From positions 372,001-436,000 of the forward strand of contig NZ_PIPM01000001.1 of the NCBI RefSeq assembly GCF_003987175.1: a stretch of DNA of 64,000 nucleotides, read 5' to 3'. Both the position numbers and the translations under genes were made by a program. The stretch comes from Aliidiomarina sanyensis (GTDB lineage: Bacteria > Pseudomonadota > Gammaproteobacteria > Enterobacterales > Alteromonadaceae). Below, one piece after another: positions 20,662-29,978 of this stretch. The notes under the pieces are model-generated. The model was not told where the DNA came from and ran no database searches. It saw only the letters and a program-made list of their open reading frames with translations. Every line of letters starts with the position of its first letter. Positions within the stretch are counted from its first letter, which is position 1.

Positions 20662-21792
20662 ATGCGATATTCAACGTTTAATCAAACGAACGTCAACCCA
20701 CTGGGCGAACCTATGTTTTTTGGGAACCCAGTGAACGTAGCGCGTTACGACCAACAGCGTCATCCAATATTTGAAAAGCTCATTGAAAAACAACTGAGCT
20801 TTTTCTGGCGCCCTGAGGAAGTGGATGTCAGCCGTGATCGGGTCGACTTTCAGAAGGTTTCAGATTCGGAAAAACATATTTTTATTTCCAATCTGAAGTA
20901 TCAGACGTTGCTCGATTCTGTACAAGGACGGAGTCCAAATATCGCCCTCCTCCCTATCGTGTCTTTACCAGAACTCGAAACTTGGATTGAAACTTGGGCG
21001 TTCTCAGAGACCATTCACTCACGCTCATACACGCATATCTTGCGGAACTTGTTCAGCGATCCAAGTGCAGTTTTTGATGACATCGTAACTAACGAGGAAA
21101 TCCAGTTGCGCGCGACGGATATCTCAAAGTACTACGATGACCTTATTTTCCATACACAACTGTGGCAAACCTACGGCGAAGGTGAGGTGACTCTCGACGG
21201 GGAAACCTACCATGTGAATGTTCGAAATCTGAAGAAAAAGCTTTTTTTGTGCATTAATTCAGTGAATGCCCTCGAGGCAATCCGTTTTTATGTCAGCTTT
21301 GCTTGTTCCTTCGCATTCGCAGAACGTGAGTTGATGGAGGGGAATGCTAAGATTATCCGCTTGATCGCGAGGGATGAAAACCTCCATCTCACGTCAACAC
21401 AACACATCATCAATCTGTGGCAGCACGGTGAAGACGATCCCGAGATGCAAGAAATCGCCAAAGAGTGCCGCGAAGAAGCGCTTGAGATTTTTCGCAAAGC
21501 GGTTCAGCAAGAGAAGAAATGGGCCAACTATTTGTTCCAGCATGGTTCAATGATTGGATTGAACGAGCAGATTCTCTGTCAATACGTTGAGTACATTGCC
21601 AACCTGCGCATGCAAGCGATTGGATTTGAACCCGAGTATGAGCAGAAAAGCAATCCTCTTCCTTGGATGAACAAATATCTGGTTTCAGACAACGTACAGG
21701 TTGCACCGCAAGAAGCTGAGATCAGCTCCTATTTGGTCGGCCAGATCGACAGTCAAGTCAGCGTCGACGACTTTGGAGATTTCGATCTGTAA
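20662..21792 (+). CDS. nrdB: Ribonucleoside-diphosphate reductase class Ia, beta subunit
   Basis: Small subunit of ribonucleotide reductase; its di-iron centre makes and stores the tyrosyl radical. The ATG at 20662, preceded by GAGG, gives 376 aa, identical in length to E. coli NrdB; an earlier in-frame ATG overlaps nrdA. The radical and iron region is [20 protein letters not shown]. Later iron ligands are in the ANELMEGNA-like segment [11 protein letters not shown] and [13 protein letters not shown]. The C-terminus [10 protein letters not shown] is the tail that docks to NrdA. Confidence 0.98.
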   Translation: MRYSTFNQTNVNPLGEPMFFGNPVNVARYDQQRHPIFEKLIEKQLSFFWRPEEVDVSRDRVDFQKVSDSEKHIFISNLKYQTLLDSVQGRSPNIALLPIVSLPELETWIETWAFSETIHSRSYTHILRNLFSDPSAVFDDIVTNEEIQLRATDISKYYDDLIFHTQLWQTYGEGEVTLDGETYHVNVRNLKKKLFLCINSVNALEAIRFYVSFACSFAFAERELMEGNAKIIRLIARDENLHLTSTQHIINLWQHGEDDPEMQEIAKECREEALEIFRKAVQQEKKWANYLFQHGSMIGLNEQILCQYVEYIANLRMQAIGFEPEYEQKSNPLPWMNKYLVSDNVQVAPQEAEISSYLVGQIDSQVSVDDFGDFDL

Positions 21793-21795
21793 GCC

Positions 21796-22059
21796 ATGAG
21801 TTGCTTTCGTATCGTCATTAATCAGCAGATTACCACAGAGGTCGAGGCAGATGCCCCGGCCTCTTTGCTTGAAACGATGGAAGCAACCGGACTTGAGACT
21901 CGTTACCATTGTCGGAATGGTTTTTGTGGTGCATGTCGAACCAAGCTCATCTCAGGCACGGTTGAATACCTCGCCGATCCCCTCGCCTACGTCCGCCCAG
22001 GTGACATATTGCCCTGTGTCTGCCGAGCGACCTCCGATCTCGAGCTCGAACACACCTAA
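21796..22059 (+). CDS. yfaE: 2Fe-2S ferredoxin maintaining NrdB
   Basis: 87-aa plant-type ferredoxin. The cluster cysteines are in CRNGFCGACRTK plus a final Cys in DILPCVCRA. In E. coli YfaE regenerates the di-iron tyrosyl cofactor of NrdB and is encoded directly after it. Here it begins 3 bases after the nrdB stop, so it is almost certainly co-transcribed and co-translated with nrdAB. Confidence 0.94.
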   Translation: MSCFRIVINQQITTEVEADAPASLLETMEATGLETRYHCRNGFCGACRTKLISGTVEYLADPLAYVRPGDILPCVCRATSDLELEHT

Positions 22060-22206
22060 CCCACAGAAACCAAAAGCCACAAACCGAACAGGGGTATCGC
22101 TTTTCTCGATTTCACTTTCCGCTGCTGTTTTGGCATACTGCGCGCCATATTACTTTGTGCAACAACTGCACGTACACGCGTACGAAATTATGATGAGGTA
22201 CTCTAC

Positions 22207-22479
22207 ATGTTGACGGTTATTTTCGGTCGCCCCGGTTGTCCTTTCTGCGTTCGCGCAGAACAAATCGCCGCAAAACTTGCTAGCGATCGCGACGATTTCG
22301 AGTATCGCTATGTCGATATGATGAAAGAAGGGATCAGCAAAGCCGACTTAGAGAAAACCATTGGTAAGCCAGTGATGACTGTCCCCCAAATTTTTGTGGA
22401 TGAAACGCACATTGGTGGCTGTACCGAATTTGAAGCGTACGCAAAAGCAAACCTCGGGCTCTACGCCAACGTTTCCTGA
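22207..22479 (+). CDS. grxA: Glutaredoxin 1-type
   Basis: 90-aa glutaredoxin with active site GRPGCPFCVRAEQ near residues 8-20. The glutathione-binding TVPQIFVDETHIGG with cis-Pro is typical of GrxA, the form that reduces ribonucleotide reductase and PAPS reductase in E. coli. GAGGTA precedes the start. It lies 147 bases after yfaE on the same strand, so it may belong to the nrd regulon or have its own promoter. Its placement beside nrdAB strongly suggests it is the NrdA reductant. Confidence 0.95.
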   Translation: MLTVIFGRPGCPFCVRAEQIAAKLASDRDDFEYRYVDMMKEGISKADLEKTIGKPVMTVPQIFVDETHIGGCTEFEAYAKANLGLYANVS

Positions 22480-22511
22480 GTGTCGACGACAGCCATAAAA
22501 GTTCCATAAAA

Positions 22512-22540
22512 AAGGCCCGCTCAATCATATTGCGGGCCTT
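22512..22540. terminator. Terminator between grxA and prpF
   Basis: The GC-rich stem AAGGCCCGC/GCGGGCCTT has an 11-base loop. A T-run follows it on the minus strand (TTTTTTATGG), so it best ends the prp operon. On the plus strand the tail TTCCTCCTG is weaker, but it may also end grxA. Confidence 0.8.
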
Positions 22541-22629
22541 CCTCCTGTATACGCACCTTGATCCGACGTGTTGCTGACGAGGGAATACCCGACCTGCCCG
22601 TGCAACCAAAGCGACTCATTGCGGTGGTT

Positions 22630-23817
22630 CTAGAAGGAGTCACCCGGGACACGCACCCAACCTTCCATGAGAATTCGCGCACTACGACTCATCAGGGCTT
22701 TAGTTGCTGTCCATTGTCCGTTCACCTGTGCCACTTCAGCACCTACGCGCAAGGTGCCCGAAGGATGTCCAAAGGTCACTTCAGAGCGTTCGCCACCACC
22801 TGCTGCTTGATTCACAAGCGTTCCAGGGACCGCTGCAGCTGTGCCAATGGCAACTGCCGCTGTGCCCATCATGGCATGATGTAGCTTCCCCATAGACAGT
22901 GCCCGCACCACCAAATCAATATCAGCCGAATCCACACCTTTACCACTGGAAGTCGTATAACTTTGTGGTGCGCCAACAAACGCGATTTTGGGGGTGTGCT
23001 GACGAGACTCCGCTTCCTGCAAATCGCGGATAAGGCCCATTTTTAGCGCACCATGAGCGCGAATCAGTTCAAACATTGCAAGTGCTTTTGGATCTTCATT
23101 GATTGCGCCCTGCAGTTCCGTACCGGTGTAACCAATACTTTCTGCGTTCACGAATATCGTCGGGATCCCGGCGTTGATAAACGTAGCTTGCAAGCGACCC
23201 AATCCGGGCACTTCAAAATCATCGACCAGATTGCCGGTTGGAAACATGGAACCAGCATCACCGTCATCCGCGGCAGGATCCATAAATTCAATTGGGACCT
23301 CAGCCGCCGGAAACGTAACGCCATCCAGTTCAAAATCTCCAGTTTCTTGCACTTGACCGTCTTGGATTGGAACATGTGCAATGATGGTTTTTCCAATATT
23401 CGCTTGCCAGATCCGCACGGTCACCGTGCCGTTCTCTGGAATTCGGGCAGGAGGAATCAGGCCACTATGAATGGCAAAAGGTCCCACCGCAGCGGAGAGA
23501 TTTCCACAATTTCCAGACCAATCCACAAACGCCTTATCAATACTCACCTGACCGAACAAGTAGTCAATATCATGGTCTGGTTGCGAGCTTTGAGACACAA
23601 TAACGCTTTTGCTCGTACTGGAGGTTGCCCCACCCATGCCATCAATTTGCTTTTGATAGGGATCTGGGCTTCCGATCACACGCAGCAACAACGCATCCCT
23701 TGCCTTCCCCGGCTGCTGAGCAGCCGGAGGAAGGTCATCAAGGCGAAAGAAAACGCCCTTGCTCGTGCCGCCCCGCATGTAAATCGCGGGGATCTTCACT
23801 TGAGGTACGGTACGCAT
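22630..23817 (-). CDS. prpF: 2-methylaconitate cis-trans isomerase
   Basis: PrpF isomerises 2-methylaconitate made by AcnD so that the methylcitrate cycle can proceed; it is found only with AcnD. The 395-aa diaminopimelate-epimerase-fold protein shows YMRGGTSKGVFF at the start, GSPDPYQKQIDGMGGATSST next, and the active-site region WSGNCGNLSAAVGPFA. It follows acnD by 2 bases and is the last gene of the prp operon, ahead of a terminator. Confidence 0.95.
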   Translation of the reverse strand: MRTVPQVKIPAIYMRGGTSKGVFFRLDDLPPAAQQPGKARDALLLRVIGSPDPYQKQIDGMGGATSSTSKSVIVSQSSQPDHDIDYLFGQVSIDKAFVDWSGNCGNLSAAVGPFAIHSGLIPPARIPENGTVTVRIWQANIGKTIIAHVPIQDGQVQETGDFELDGVTFPAAEVPIEFMDPAADDGDAGSMFPTGNLVDDFEVPGLGRLQATFINAGIPTIFVNAESIGYTGTELQGAINEDPKALAMFELIRAHGALKMGLIRDLQEAESRQHTPKIAFVGAPQSYTTSSGKGVDSADIDLVVRALSMGKLHHAMMGTAAVAIGTAAAVPGTLVNQAAGGGERSEVTFGHPSGTLRVGAEVAQVNGQWTATKALMSRSARILMEGWVRVPGDSF

Positions 23818-23819
23818 GA

Positions 23820-26408
23820 TTAAGCTCCTGCCTCAAGGAAGTCCTTTGCGAATCGCTGCAACACACCGCCAGCAGAATAAATTGTCAGTTCTTCAGCGGT
23901 ATCCAAGCGACATTTCACTGGAATTTTACTTGTCTCACCATTCTCACGATGAATCACGAGAGTTAGCTTGGCGCCTGGTGAAGGCTCGCCTTCGACATCA
24001 AAGACTTCGGTTCCATCAATGTGCAATGATTTACGTGTCGTGCCCGGTTCGAACTCAAGTGGCATGACCCCCATCCCAATCAAGTTCGTCCGGTGAATTC
24101 GCTCAAAGCCTTCGGCTACAATTGCCTCGACTCCGGCGAGCCGCACACCTTTCGCTGCCCAATCACGTGAAGAGCCTTGACCGTAATCCGCACCTGCAAT
24201 AATAATCAACGGTTGCTTCCGCTCCATGTAGGTTTCGATCGCCTCCCACATGCGAACGACTTTACCGTCCGGCTCAATACGCGCCAATGAACCTTGCTTC
24301 ACTTTTCCATCTTCCAAAACCATTTCGTTAAACAGCTTCGGATTCGCAAGGGTTGCTCGCTGTGCGGTCAGGTGATCCCCTCGGTGCGTGGCGTATGAGT
24401 TGAAATCCTCTTCCGGCACACCCATGCTGGCGAGATACTCTCCCGCTGCACTGTCAGCCATGATTGCATTCGATGGAGACAAATGATCGGTCGTAATGTT
24501 GTCCCCAAGCACAGCGAGTGGACGCATTCCTTTTAAACTCACCTCATTTGCGAGCGCGCCTTCCCAGTAGGGCGGACGACGAATATAGGTGCTCTGAGGG
24601 CGCCATTCATACAGCGGATTGGTCTGTGTGCCGTAATCCACGTTAAGCTCAAACATGGGGTCGTAGGTTTTTTTGAACTGTTCCGGCTTTACAGCCTGCT
24701 TTACAATCGCATCGATTTCTTCGTCACTTGGCCAAATATCTTTCAATGTGATCGCATTACCATTCGCGTCAAATCCCAACGCATCTTTTTCGATATCGAA
24801 GCGAATTGTCCCTGCAATCGCATAGGCAACAACCAAGGGAGGCGATGCCAAGAACGCTTGTTTTGCGTAGGGATGGATGCGACCATCGAAATTGCGATTC
24901 CCAGACAACACCGCCGTGGCATACAGATCCCGTTCAACGATCTCCTGCTGAATTTTAGGATCCAACGCACCACTCATGCCATTACATGTGGTACAAGCGA
25001 ATCCAACAACGCCAAATCCTAGCTGTTCCAACTCAGGCAACAAACTTGCCTCTTCAAGATACATTTTGACGGTTTTAGACCCAGGCGCGAGAGAAGTCTT
25101 TACCCATGGCTTGCGGACCAGACCCAATTTGTTCGCGTTGCGGGCAATTAAGCCTGCAGCAATCATATTGCGTGGGTTGCTGGTGTTAGTACAGGACGTA
25201 ATGGCAGCAATAATACAAGCGCCATCAGGCATTTTGCCGTCTTCTTGCGTCCACGCACCGGCAATACCGCGGCTGCTTAACTCACGTGCTGGGAGCAAGG
25301 CATGCGGATTGGAGGGGCCTGCCAAGTTCCGCTCAACGGTACTTAAATCAAAGCGAAGCACACGTTCATATTCCGCAGTCTTTAAACTGTCGGCCCAGAG
25401 CCCCGTATGTTTCGCATAGGACTCAACCAACGCGACTTGGTCGTCATCACGTCCTGTTAGTTTTAAGTAATCAATGGTTTGATCATCGATATAGAACATA
25501 GCCGCTGTTGCGCCATATTCTGGGGTCATATTCGAGATCGTCGCGCGATCACCAATAGATAAGCCATCCGCGCCCTCACCAAAGAACTCGAGATAGGCTC
25601 CTACCACTCGCTCACGACGCAGAAATTCTGTAATGGCGAGCACCAGATCAGTCCCTGTGATACCTGGCTTCAGCTTCCCAACAAGCTCAACCCCAATAAT
25701 GTCGGGCAAGCGCATGTAAGAAGCTCGGCCAAGCATGACACTCTCCGCTTCCAATCCACCGACACCCACGGAAATGACGCCAAGCGCATCTACCATTGGG
25801 GTATGACTGTCTGTTCCCACACAAGTGTCTGGAAACGCCACACCATCACGGACTTGCACCACAGGAGACATTTTCTCCAAGTTAATTTGGTGCATAATGC
25901 CGTTCCCCGGTGGAATCACATCGACATTCTTAAATGCCGTTTTGGTCCAATTAATAAAATGGAACCGGTCATCATTCCGACGGTCCTCGATGGCTCGATT
26001 CTTCTCGAACGCATCCTTTTCAAAACCAGCATGTTCCACCGCGAGCGAGTGATCAACAATTAACTGAGTCGGAACCACAGGGTTTACCTTCGCAGGATCA
26101 CCGCCCTGCTCCGCGATTGCATCACGCAAACCGGCTAGATCGACAAGCGCCGTTTGACCCAGAATATCGTGACACACCACACGGGCGGGAAACCACGGAA
26201 AGTCGAGATCGCGTTTGCGCTCGATCAGTTGTTTCAGACTTGCAGTCAACTGGTCCGGCTCACACCGACGGACGAGGTTCTCCGCAAGAATACGAGACGT
26301 GTAAGGGAGCCCTTCGTAGGCTCCCGGTTGGATAGCGTTTACCGCTTCTCGCGTATCGAAATACTCAAGATGGCTTCCCGGTAAACGTTTGCGATACGAT
26401 GTATTCAT
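23820..26408 (-). CDS. acnD: Fe/S-dependent 2-methylcitrate dehydratase
   Basis: Aconitase-family enzyme that dehydrates 2-methylcitrate. It replaces the cofactor-free PrpD, which is absent here. The 862-aa protein has the three 4Fe-4S cysteines in ITSCTNTSNP and CTTCNG. The swivel domain contains GSSRDWAAKG and the SNAIMADSAAGEYL segment. It is shorter than AcnA (about 890 aa) and lies directly before prpF, which together identify AcnD. Confidence 0.94.
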   Translation of the reverse strand: MNTSYRKRLPGSHLEYFDTREAVNAIQPGAYEGLPYTSRILAENLVRRCEPDQLTASLKQLIERKRDLDFPWFPARVVCHDILGQTALVDLAGLRDAIAEQGGDPAKVNPVVPTQLIVDHSLAVEHAGFEKDAFEKNRAIEDRRNDDRFHFINWTKTAFKNVDVIPPGNGIMHQINLEKMSPVVQVRDGVAFPDTCVGTDSHTPMVDALGVISVGVGGLEAESVMLGRASYMRLPDIIGVELVGKLKPGITGTDLVLAITEFLRRERVVGAYLEFFGEGADGLSIGDRATISNMTPEYGATAAMFYIDDQTIDYLKLTGRDDDQVALVESYAKHTGLWADSLKTAEYERVLRFDLSTVERNLAGPSNPHALLPARELSSRGIAGAWTQEDGKMPDGACIIAAITSCTNTSNPRNMIAAGLIARNANKLGLVRKPWVKTSLAPGSKTVKMYLEEASLLPELEQLGFGVVGFACTTCNGMSGALDPKIQQEIVERDLYATAVLSGNRNFDGRIHPYAKQAFLASPPLVVAYAIAGTIRFDIEKDALGFDANGNAITLKDIWPSDEEIDAIVKQAVKPEQFKKTYDPMFELNVDYGTQTNPLYEWRPQSTYIRRPPYWEGALANEVSLKGMRPLAVLGDNITTDHLSPSNAIMADSAAGEYLASMGVPEEDFNSYATHRGDHLTAQRATLANPKLFNEMVLEDGKVKQGSLARIEPDGKVVRMWEAIETYMERKQPLIIIAGADYGQGSSRDWAAKGVRLAGVEAIVAEGFERIHRTNLIGMGVMPLEFEPGTTRKSLHIDGTEVFDVEGEPSPGAKLTLVIHRENGETSKIPVKCRLDTAEELTIYSAGGVLQRFAKDFLEAGA

Positions 26409-26415
26409 AATGACC

Positions 26416-27540
26416 TTACCGTTCGTTCAACGCAGGTACTTTACGCGGCGCAGGGCCCGTATAGTCAGCGCTTGGGCGAATGATTCGATTATTTGCACGT
26501 TGTTCTTTCACGTGCGCAGTCCACCCTGTAACACGCGACATCACAAAGATTGGCGTGAACAGCTTGGTTGGAATCCCCATGTAATGGTAGGCAGACGCAT
26601 GGAAGAAGTCTGCGTTGGGGAACAACTTCTTCTCCCGCCACATCACCTCTTCGCAGCGCACCGAGACATCATATAAGCGGCTATCGCCAAATTCTTTCGC
26701 AAGCTTTTCCGACCATTCTTTAATAATGTCATTACGTGGATCGAATTCACGATAGACCGCGTGTCCAAAGCCCATGATCTTCTCTTTGCGCGCCAGCATT
26801 TCCATCAAGGTTTTTTCAGCATGATCGGGATCTTTCATGTCCTGAATCAGATCCATGGCTGCTTCGTTCGCGCCACCATGCAATGGGCCGCGCAACGAAC
26901 CAATGGCACCCGTCACACAAGAGAAAATATCAGACAGTGTTGAGGCACACACCCGGGCGGTAAATGTAGAGGCATTAAACTCGTGCTCAGCATACAGAAT
27001 AAGCGAGGTGTTCATTACTGCGGTATGCAGCTCAGAGGGCTTCTTGTCATGGAGTAAATGCAAGAAATGCGCACCAATCGATTCATCATCTGTTTCCGTT
27101 TCGATGCGAACCCCTTCATGACTGAAGCGATACCAGTACAACAGAATGCTTGGGAATGCAGCAAGTAGCCGCTCAATTTTGTCGTCTGCTTGGCTGAAAT
27201 CTTCCTCGCCTTCGATATTTCCAAGGAATGAACAGCCGGTGCGCATGACATCCATCGGGTGGGCATCGGCGGGAATCCGCTCAAGAACATCCTTTAAGCT
27301 TTGCGGCAAACCGCGCAACGTTTTGAGACGGCCACGATAAGCGATTAATTGATCACTATTTGGGAGTTCACCATGGGCCAGCAAATAAGCGACTTCTTCG
27401 AACGATACTTTGTCGGCAAGTTCTTTAATATCATATCCGTAATACGTCAATCCAGAGCCACTTTTCCCGACCGTGCATAACGCAGTTTCGCCAGCTACTT
27501 GTCCACGCAAACCTGCGCCACCTAATTTTTTATCGACCAT
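26416..27540 (-). CDS. prpC: 2-methylcitrate synthase
   Basis: Condenses propionyl-CoA with oxaloacetate to 2-methylcitrate. The 374-aa citrate-synthase-fold protein has GGANEAAMDLI with the first catalytic His region, GFGHAVYREFDPRN with the second, and the terminal NNRIIRPSADYTGP. It is in the short type-II size class typical of PrpC. Context between prpB and acnD settles methylcitrate rather than citrate synthase. Confidence 0.96.
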   Translation of the reverse strand: MVDKKLGGAGLRGQVAGETALCTVGKSGSGLTYYGYDIKELADKVSFEEVAYLLAHGELPNSDQLIAYRGRLKTLRGLPQSLKDVLERIPADAHPMDVMRTGCSFLGNIEGEEDFSQADDKIERLLAAFPSILLYWYRFSHEGVRIETETDDESIGAHFLHLLHDKKPSELHTAVMNTSLILYAEHEFNASTFTARVCASTLSDIFSCVTGAIGSLRGPLHGGANEAAMDLIQDMKDPDHAEKTLMEMLARKEKIMGFGHAVYREFDPRNDIIKEWSEKLAKEFGDSRLYDVSVRCEEVMWREKKLFPNADFFHASAYHYMGIPTKLFTPIFVMSRVTGWTAHVKEQRANNRIIRPSADYTGPAPRKVPALNER

Positions 27541-27587
27541 GATTCTCTCCTTCCAATATCTAATGTAATTCGGGATACGTCGTTGGG

Positions 27588-28469
27588 TTATTTTTTACCA
27601 AACAATGAGTCAAGCTTGTCTTCAAACGCGTGATAGTTCAAAAAGTCGTACAGTTCAGCCCGCGTTTGCATGCTTTCAACCACCGCTTTTTGATCACCGT
27701 GTGCCAGAATACTCTCATAGACATTCAAGGCTGCTTTGTTCATAGCGCGGAAGGCACTGAGTGGATAGAGCACCATCTCTACCCCGACACTGGCCAATTC
27801 CTCTTTATTAAACAAGGGTGTTGCACCAAATTCAGTGATATTCGCCAAAACGGGAACCGAAAGTGCTTTCGTGAACGCTTCGTATTGCTCTAGGGTGTGC
27901 ACTGCCTCGGCAAAAATAGCGTCGGCACCTGCTTCGACACAGGCCTGAGCACGCTCTATCGCTGCGTCTAATCCCTCCTGTTGCAATGCATCTGTTCGCG
28001 CCATGATCAAAAACTGATCGTCTGGACGAGCATCAACGGCTGCTTTCACGCGATCAACCATTTCCCCTTGGGTAACAATTTCTTTATTCGGACGGTGCCC
28101 ACAGCGTTTCTGTGCGACTTGATCTTCAATGTGAAAACCAGCAGCACCCGCCCGCGTCATTTCTTTTACGGTGCGAGCGATATTAAACGCACCGCCCCAC
28201 CCGGTGTCTGCATCCACCAACAAGGGTAACTCTGTCGCTCCCGTAATGCGGCGGATGTCCTCACACACGTCATTCAAAGAGGTCATTCCAAGGTCCGGTA
28301 GACCAAACGATGCATTCGCAACACCTGCTCCGGACAAATAAAGTGCTTTGTGACCGACTCGTTCCGCCATCATCGCAGTGTAGGCATTAATCGTCCCAAC
28401 GATCTGAAGGGGCTTTTCCTGCGCAACCGCTTGGCGTAACTTTGCACCTGCGCTCAGTATCTTAGTCAT
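27588..28469 (-). CDS. prpB: 2-methylisocitrate lyase
   Basis: Splits 2-methylisocitrate to pyruvate and succinate. The 293-aa TIM-barrel protein of the isocitrate lyase/PEP mutase family has the active-site loop KRCGHRPNK, the metal site DADTGWGG and FHIEDQ. I chose the ATG at 28469, which starts [12 protein letters not shown], overlaps the prpR 3' end by 8 bases and has AAGGAAAG before it. Confidence 0.96.
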   Translation of the reverse strand: MTKILSAGAKLRQAVAQEKPLQIVGTINAYTAMMAERVGHKALYLSGAGVANASFGLPDLGMTSLNDVCEDIRRITGATELPLLVDADTGWGGAFNIARTVKEMTRAGAAGFHIEDQVAQKRCGHRPNKEIVTQGEMVDRVKAAVDARPDDQFLIMARTDALQQEGLDAAIERAQACVEAGADAIFAEAVHTLEQYEAFTKALSVPVLANITEFGATPLFNKEELASVGVEMVLYPLSAFRAMNKAALNVYESILAHGDQKAVVESMQTRAELYDFLNYHAFEDKLDSLFGKK

Positions 28470-29178
28470 GTTCTTTCCTTGTGTTCTGTAATTGAATTTC
28501 AACATTTCGTCGTGATGCGCCAATATGGCGACGCATCAGAAGGTCGGCGAGTTCGCCATCACGATTCGCAATGGCCTGTAAAATTGCTTTATGTTCATCA
28601 AAGGCCCGCGAGACTCGCGGCCCGTTCATCCCCATCTGGACGCGATACATCCGGACCAGAAAATAAAGTTCGTCGCACAGAATATTAATCAGATAGGGAT
28701 TCTTACTCCCAAGAATGATTCGGTAATGAAAATCAAGATCACCGGCTTCTTGGTAATAACTTTCCCCTTCGCGTACCCGTTGTGTTTCCAGATGACGATT
28801 TAACAACGCCTGCATTTCCTCGATCTCATCGTGTGGCATATGTTCGGCAGCCAAGCGACAAGCAAGACCTTCCAGCTCCTCGCGCAACTGGTAAAGCGAA
28901 ATCAGTCCCTCATGGGAGAGGGTCACCACCCGCGCTCCCGCGTTTGGCGTCCGTTCAATTAAATGGCAGCGTTCTAAACGCGCCAATGCCTCACGGAGCG
29001 GAGCGCGACTGACGGAAAAACGTCGCGCAAGCTCGGGCTCGCTGATTTTGCTCCCTGCGGGAATTTCTCCTTCCACAATGGCCCGCTGGATTTCAAATAG
29101 AACCCGATCGGAACTGGTAATTGGCAAACGCCATGTGGGGGCATATCCGTTCACTGAAGTGCTCGCAATTGTCGACAT
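28462..29178 (-). CDS. prpR: GntR-family (FadR subfamily) regulator of the methylcitrate operon
   Basis: Transcription regulator of 238 aa. It has an N-terminal winged helix ([20 protein letters not shown]) and a C-terminal FCD ligand domain starting near [16 protein letters not shown]. It heads the prp operon and overlaps prpB, so it probably represses its own operon until a cycle metabolite binds. I chose the ATG at 29178: the longer frame to 29331 would read through a strong promoter (29198-29226) and an operator. This GntR type differs from the sigma-54-dependent PrpR of E. coli. Confidence 0.88.
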   Translation of the reverse strand: MSTIASTSVNGYAPTWRLPITSSDRVLFEIQRAIVEGEIPAGSKISEPELARRFSVSRAPLREALARLERCHLIERTPNAGARVVTLSHEGLISLYQLREELEGLACRLAAEHMPHDEIEEMQALLNRHLETQRVREGESYYQEAGDLDFHYRIILGSKNPYLINILCDELYFLVRMYRVQMGMNGPRVSRAFDEHKAILQAIANRDGELADLLMRRHIGASRRNVEIQLQNTRKEHD

Positions 29179-29179
29179 A
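29168..29179 (-). promoter_or_regulatory. Candidate PrpR operator 1, overlapping prpR start codon
   Basis: ATTGTCGACATA matches 10 of 12 positions of the perfect palindrome found 74 bases upstream. It overlaps the prpR ATG, about 12-22 bases past the expected transcription start. Confidence 0.55.
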
Positions 29180-29197
29180 GGGTATGATCGGACCTGA

Positions 29198-29226
29198 ATA
29201 ATACGCTTCAAATATGACATTTTCAA
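29198..29226 (-). promoter_or_regulatory. Sigma-70 promoter of the prp operon
   Basis: On the minus strand TTGAAA (29226-29221), a 17-base spacer and TATTAT (29203-29198) form a near-consensus promoter. It points at prpR, with transcription expected to start about 12 bases before the chosen ATG. Confidence 0.7.
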
Positions 29227-29241
29227 GAAAACGACGCCTTG

Positions 29242-29253
29242 ATTGTCGACAAT
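29242..29253 (-). promoter_or_regulatory. Candidate PrpR operator 2
   Basis: ATTGTCGACAAT is a perfect 12-bp palindrome, extended to 14 bp as GATTGTCGACAATC, and resembles FadR-subfamily GntR sites. It lies just upstream of the prp -35 box and is about seven helical turns from operator 1. Confidence 0.62.
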
Positions 29254-29346
29254 CCAGCACCAATTACCGTAAATGTAAAAAATTAGTTGGTGAATTCGGT
29301 ATTTCTGCTTATATTTCGAACAGTACAACACATCAACGGAGGCTTT

Positions 29347-29952
29347 ATGCGTCGGTTTATCCTTCTCTCCGCGGTCTGTGGATTCAGTATCGCGCTTCCT
29401 TTTTCACTCACAGGATGTGACGCAACAGAAGCGGCTAATTTCAGTTTGGCATCCGAGTGCTATAATCGGCACCCCAATGATATGTGGGCGCGGCAACAGT
29501 GTGTTGATCGCGGAATCTACCAGCGCGAGGCGACGGCCTGCCAACATGACGTGAACGGCTTACGGGCAACCTACGGTGGAAACCGTATAGAGAACCTTCA
29601 TCTTCAGGCCGATCGACAGATTCAAATCGCCTGGCAATGGGTTGAGCCTTACAGCGATAATTTCAATCAGTGCCTTGCGTCCAATACCTACTCGGTGTGC
29701 TACAACAACCTCACAGCCCCCTCACTGAATCACATCGCTGCAGCACGTGAACAGGCGCTTCGGGTGGCCGCGGAAGAGAATGGGTATGCGCAACGCTGGA
29801 ATTCAATTTTAAATCGGTGCTCGCAATACATGAATCAACAGATTCCATACAAAGACCATTACAACAACGCAGATCTCATTGCAGAGCTTGATAGCTGGAC
29901 ACTTTTCGTCAACAATTCAACAAACTATTGGCGTCAAGTTCATCAGAAGTAA
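29347..29952 (+). CDS. Uncharacterised cysteine-rich lipoprotein
   Basis: I do not recognise a family. The ATG at 29347 follows GGAGG. The N-terminus MRRFILLSAVCGFSIALPF leads to a lipobox SLTGC, so it should be a lipoprotein of 201 aa. The mature part is hydrophilic and aromatic-rich, with six further cysteines (ECYN, QQCV, ACQH, QCLA, VCYN, RCSQ). These could form three disulfides in the periplasm or outside. A six-helix membrane protein follows 26 bases later, and the two are likely co-transcribed. The divergent prp operator region lies upstream, but a link to propionate is only positional. Confidence 0.7.
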   Translation: MRRFILLSAVCGFSIALPFSLTGCDATEAANFSLASECYNRHPNDMWARQQCVDRGIYQREATACQHDVNGLRATYGGNRIENLHLQADRQIQIAWQWVEPYSDNFNQCLASNTYSVCYNNLTAPSLNHIAAAREQALRVAAEENGYAQRWNSILNRCSQYMNQQIPYKDHYNNADLIAELDSWTLFVNNSTNYWRQVHQK

Positions 29953-29978
29953 TCAAAGAGCCGAACAAAGGAGCCCCT

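Noticed and set aside
23053-23823. 256-codon plus-strand frame
   Set aside because: Entirely antisense to prpF, which has all its family motifs. Composition rich in His/Arg/Cys suggests a shadow.
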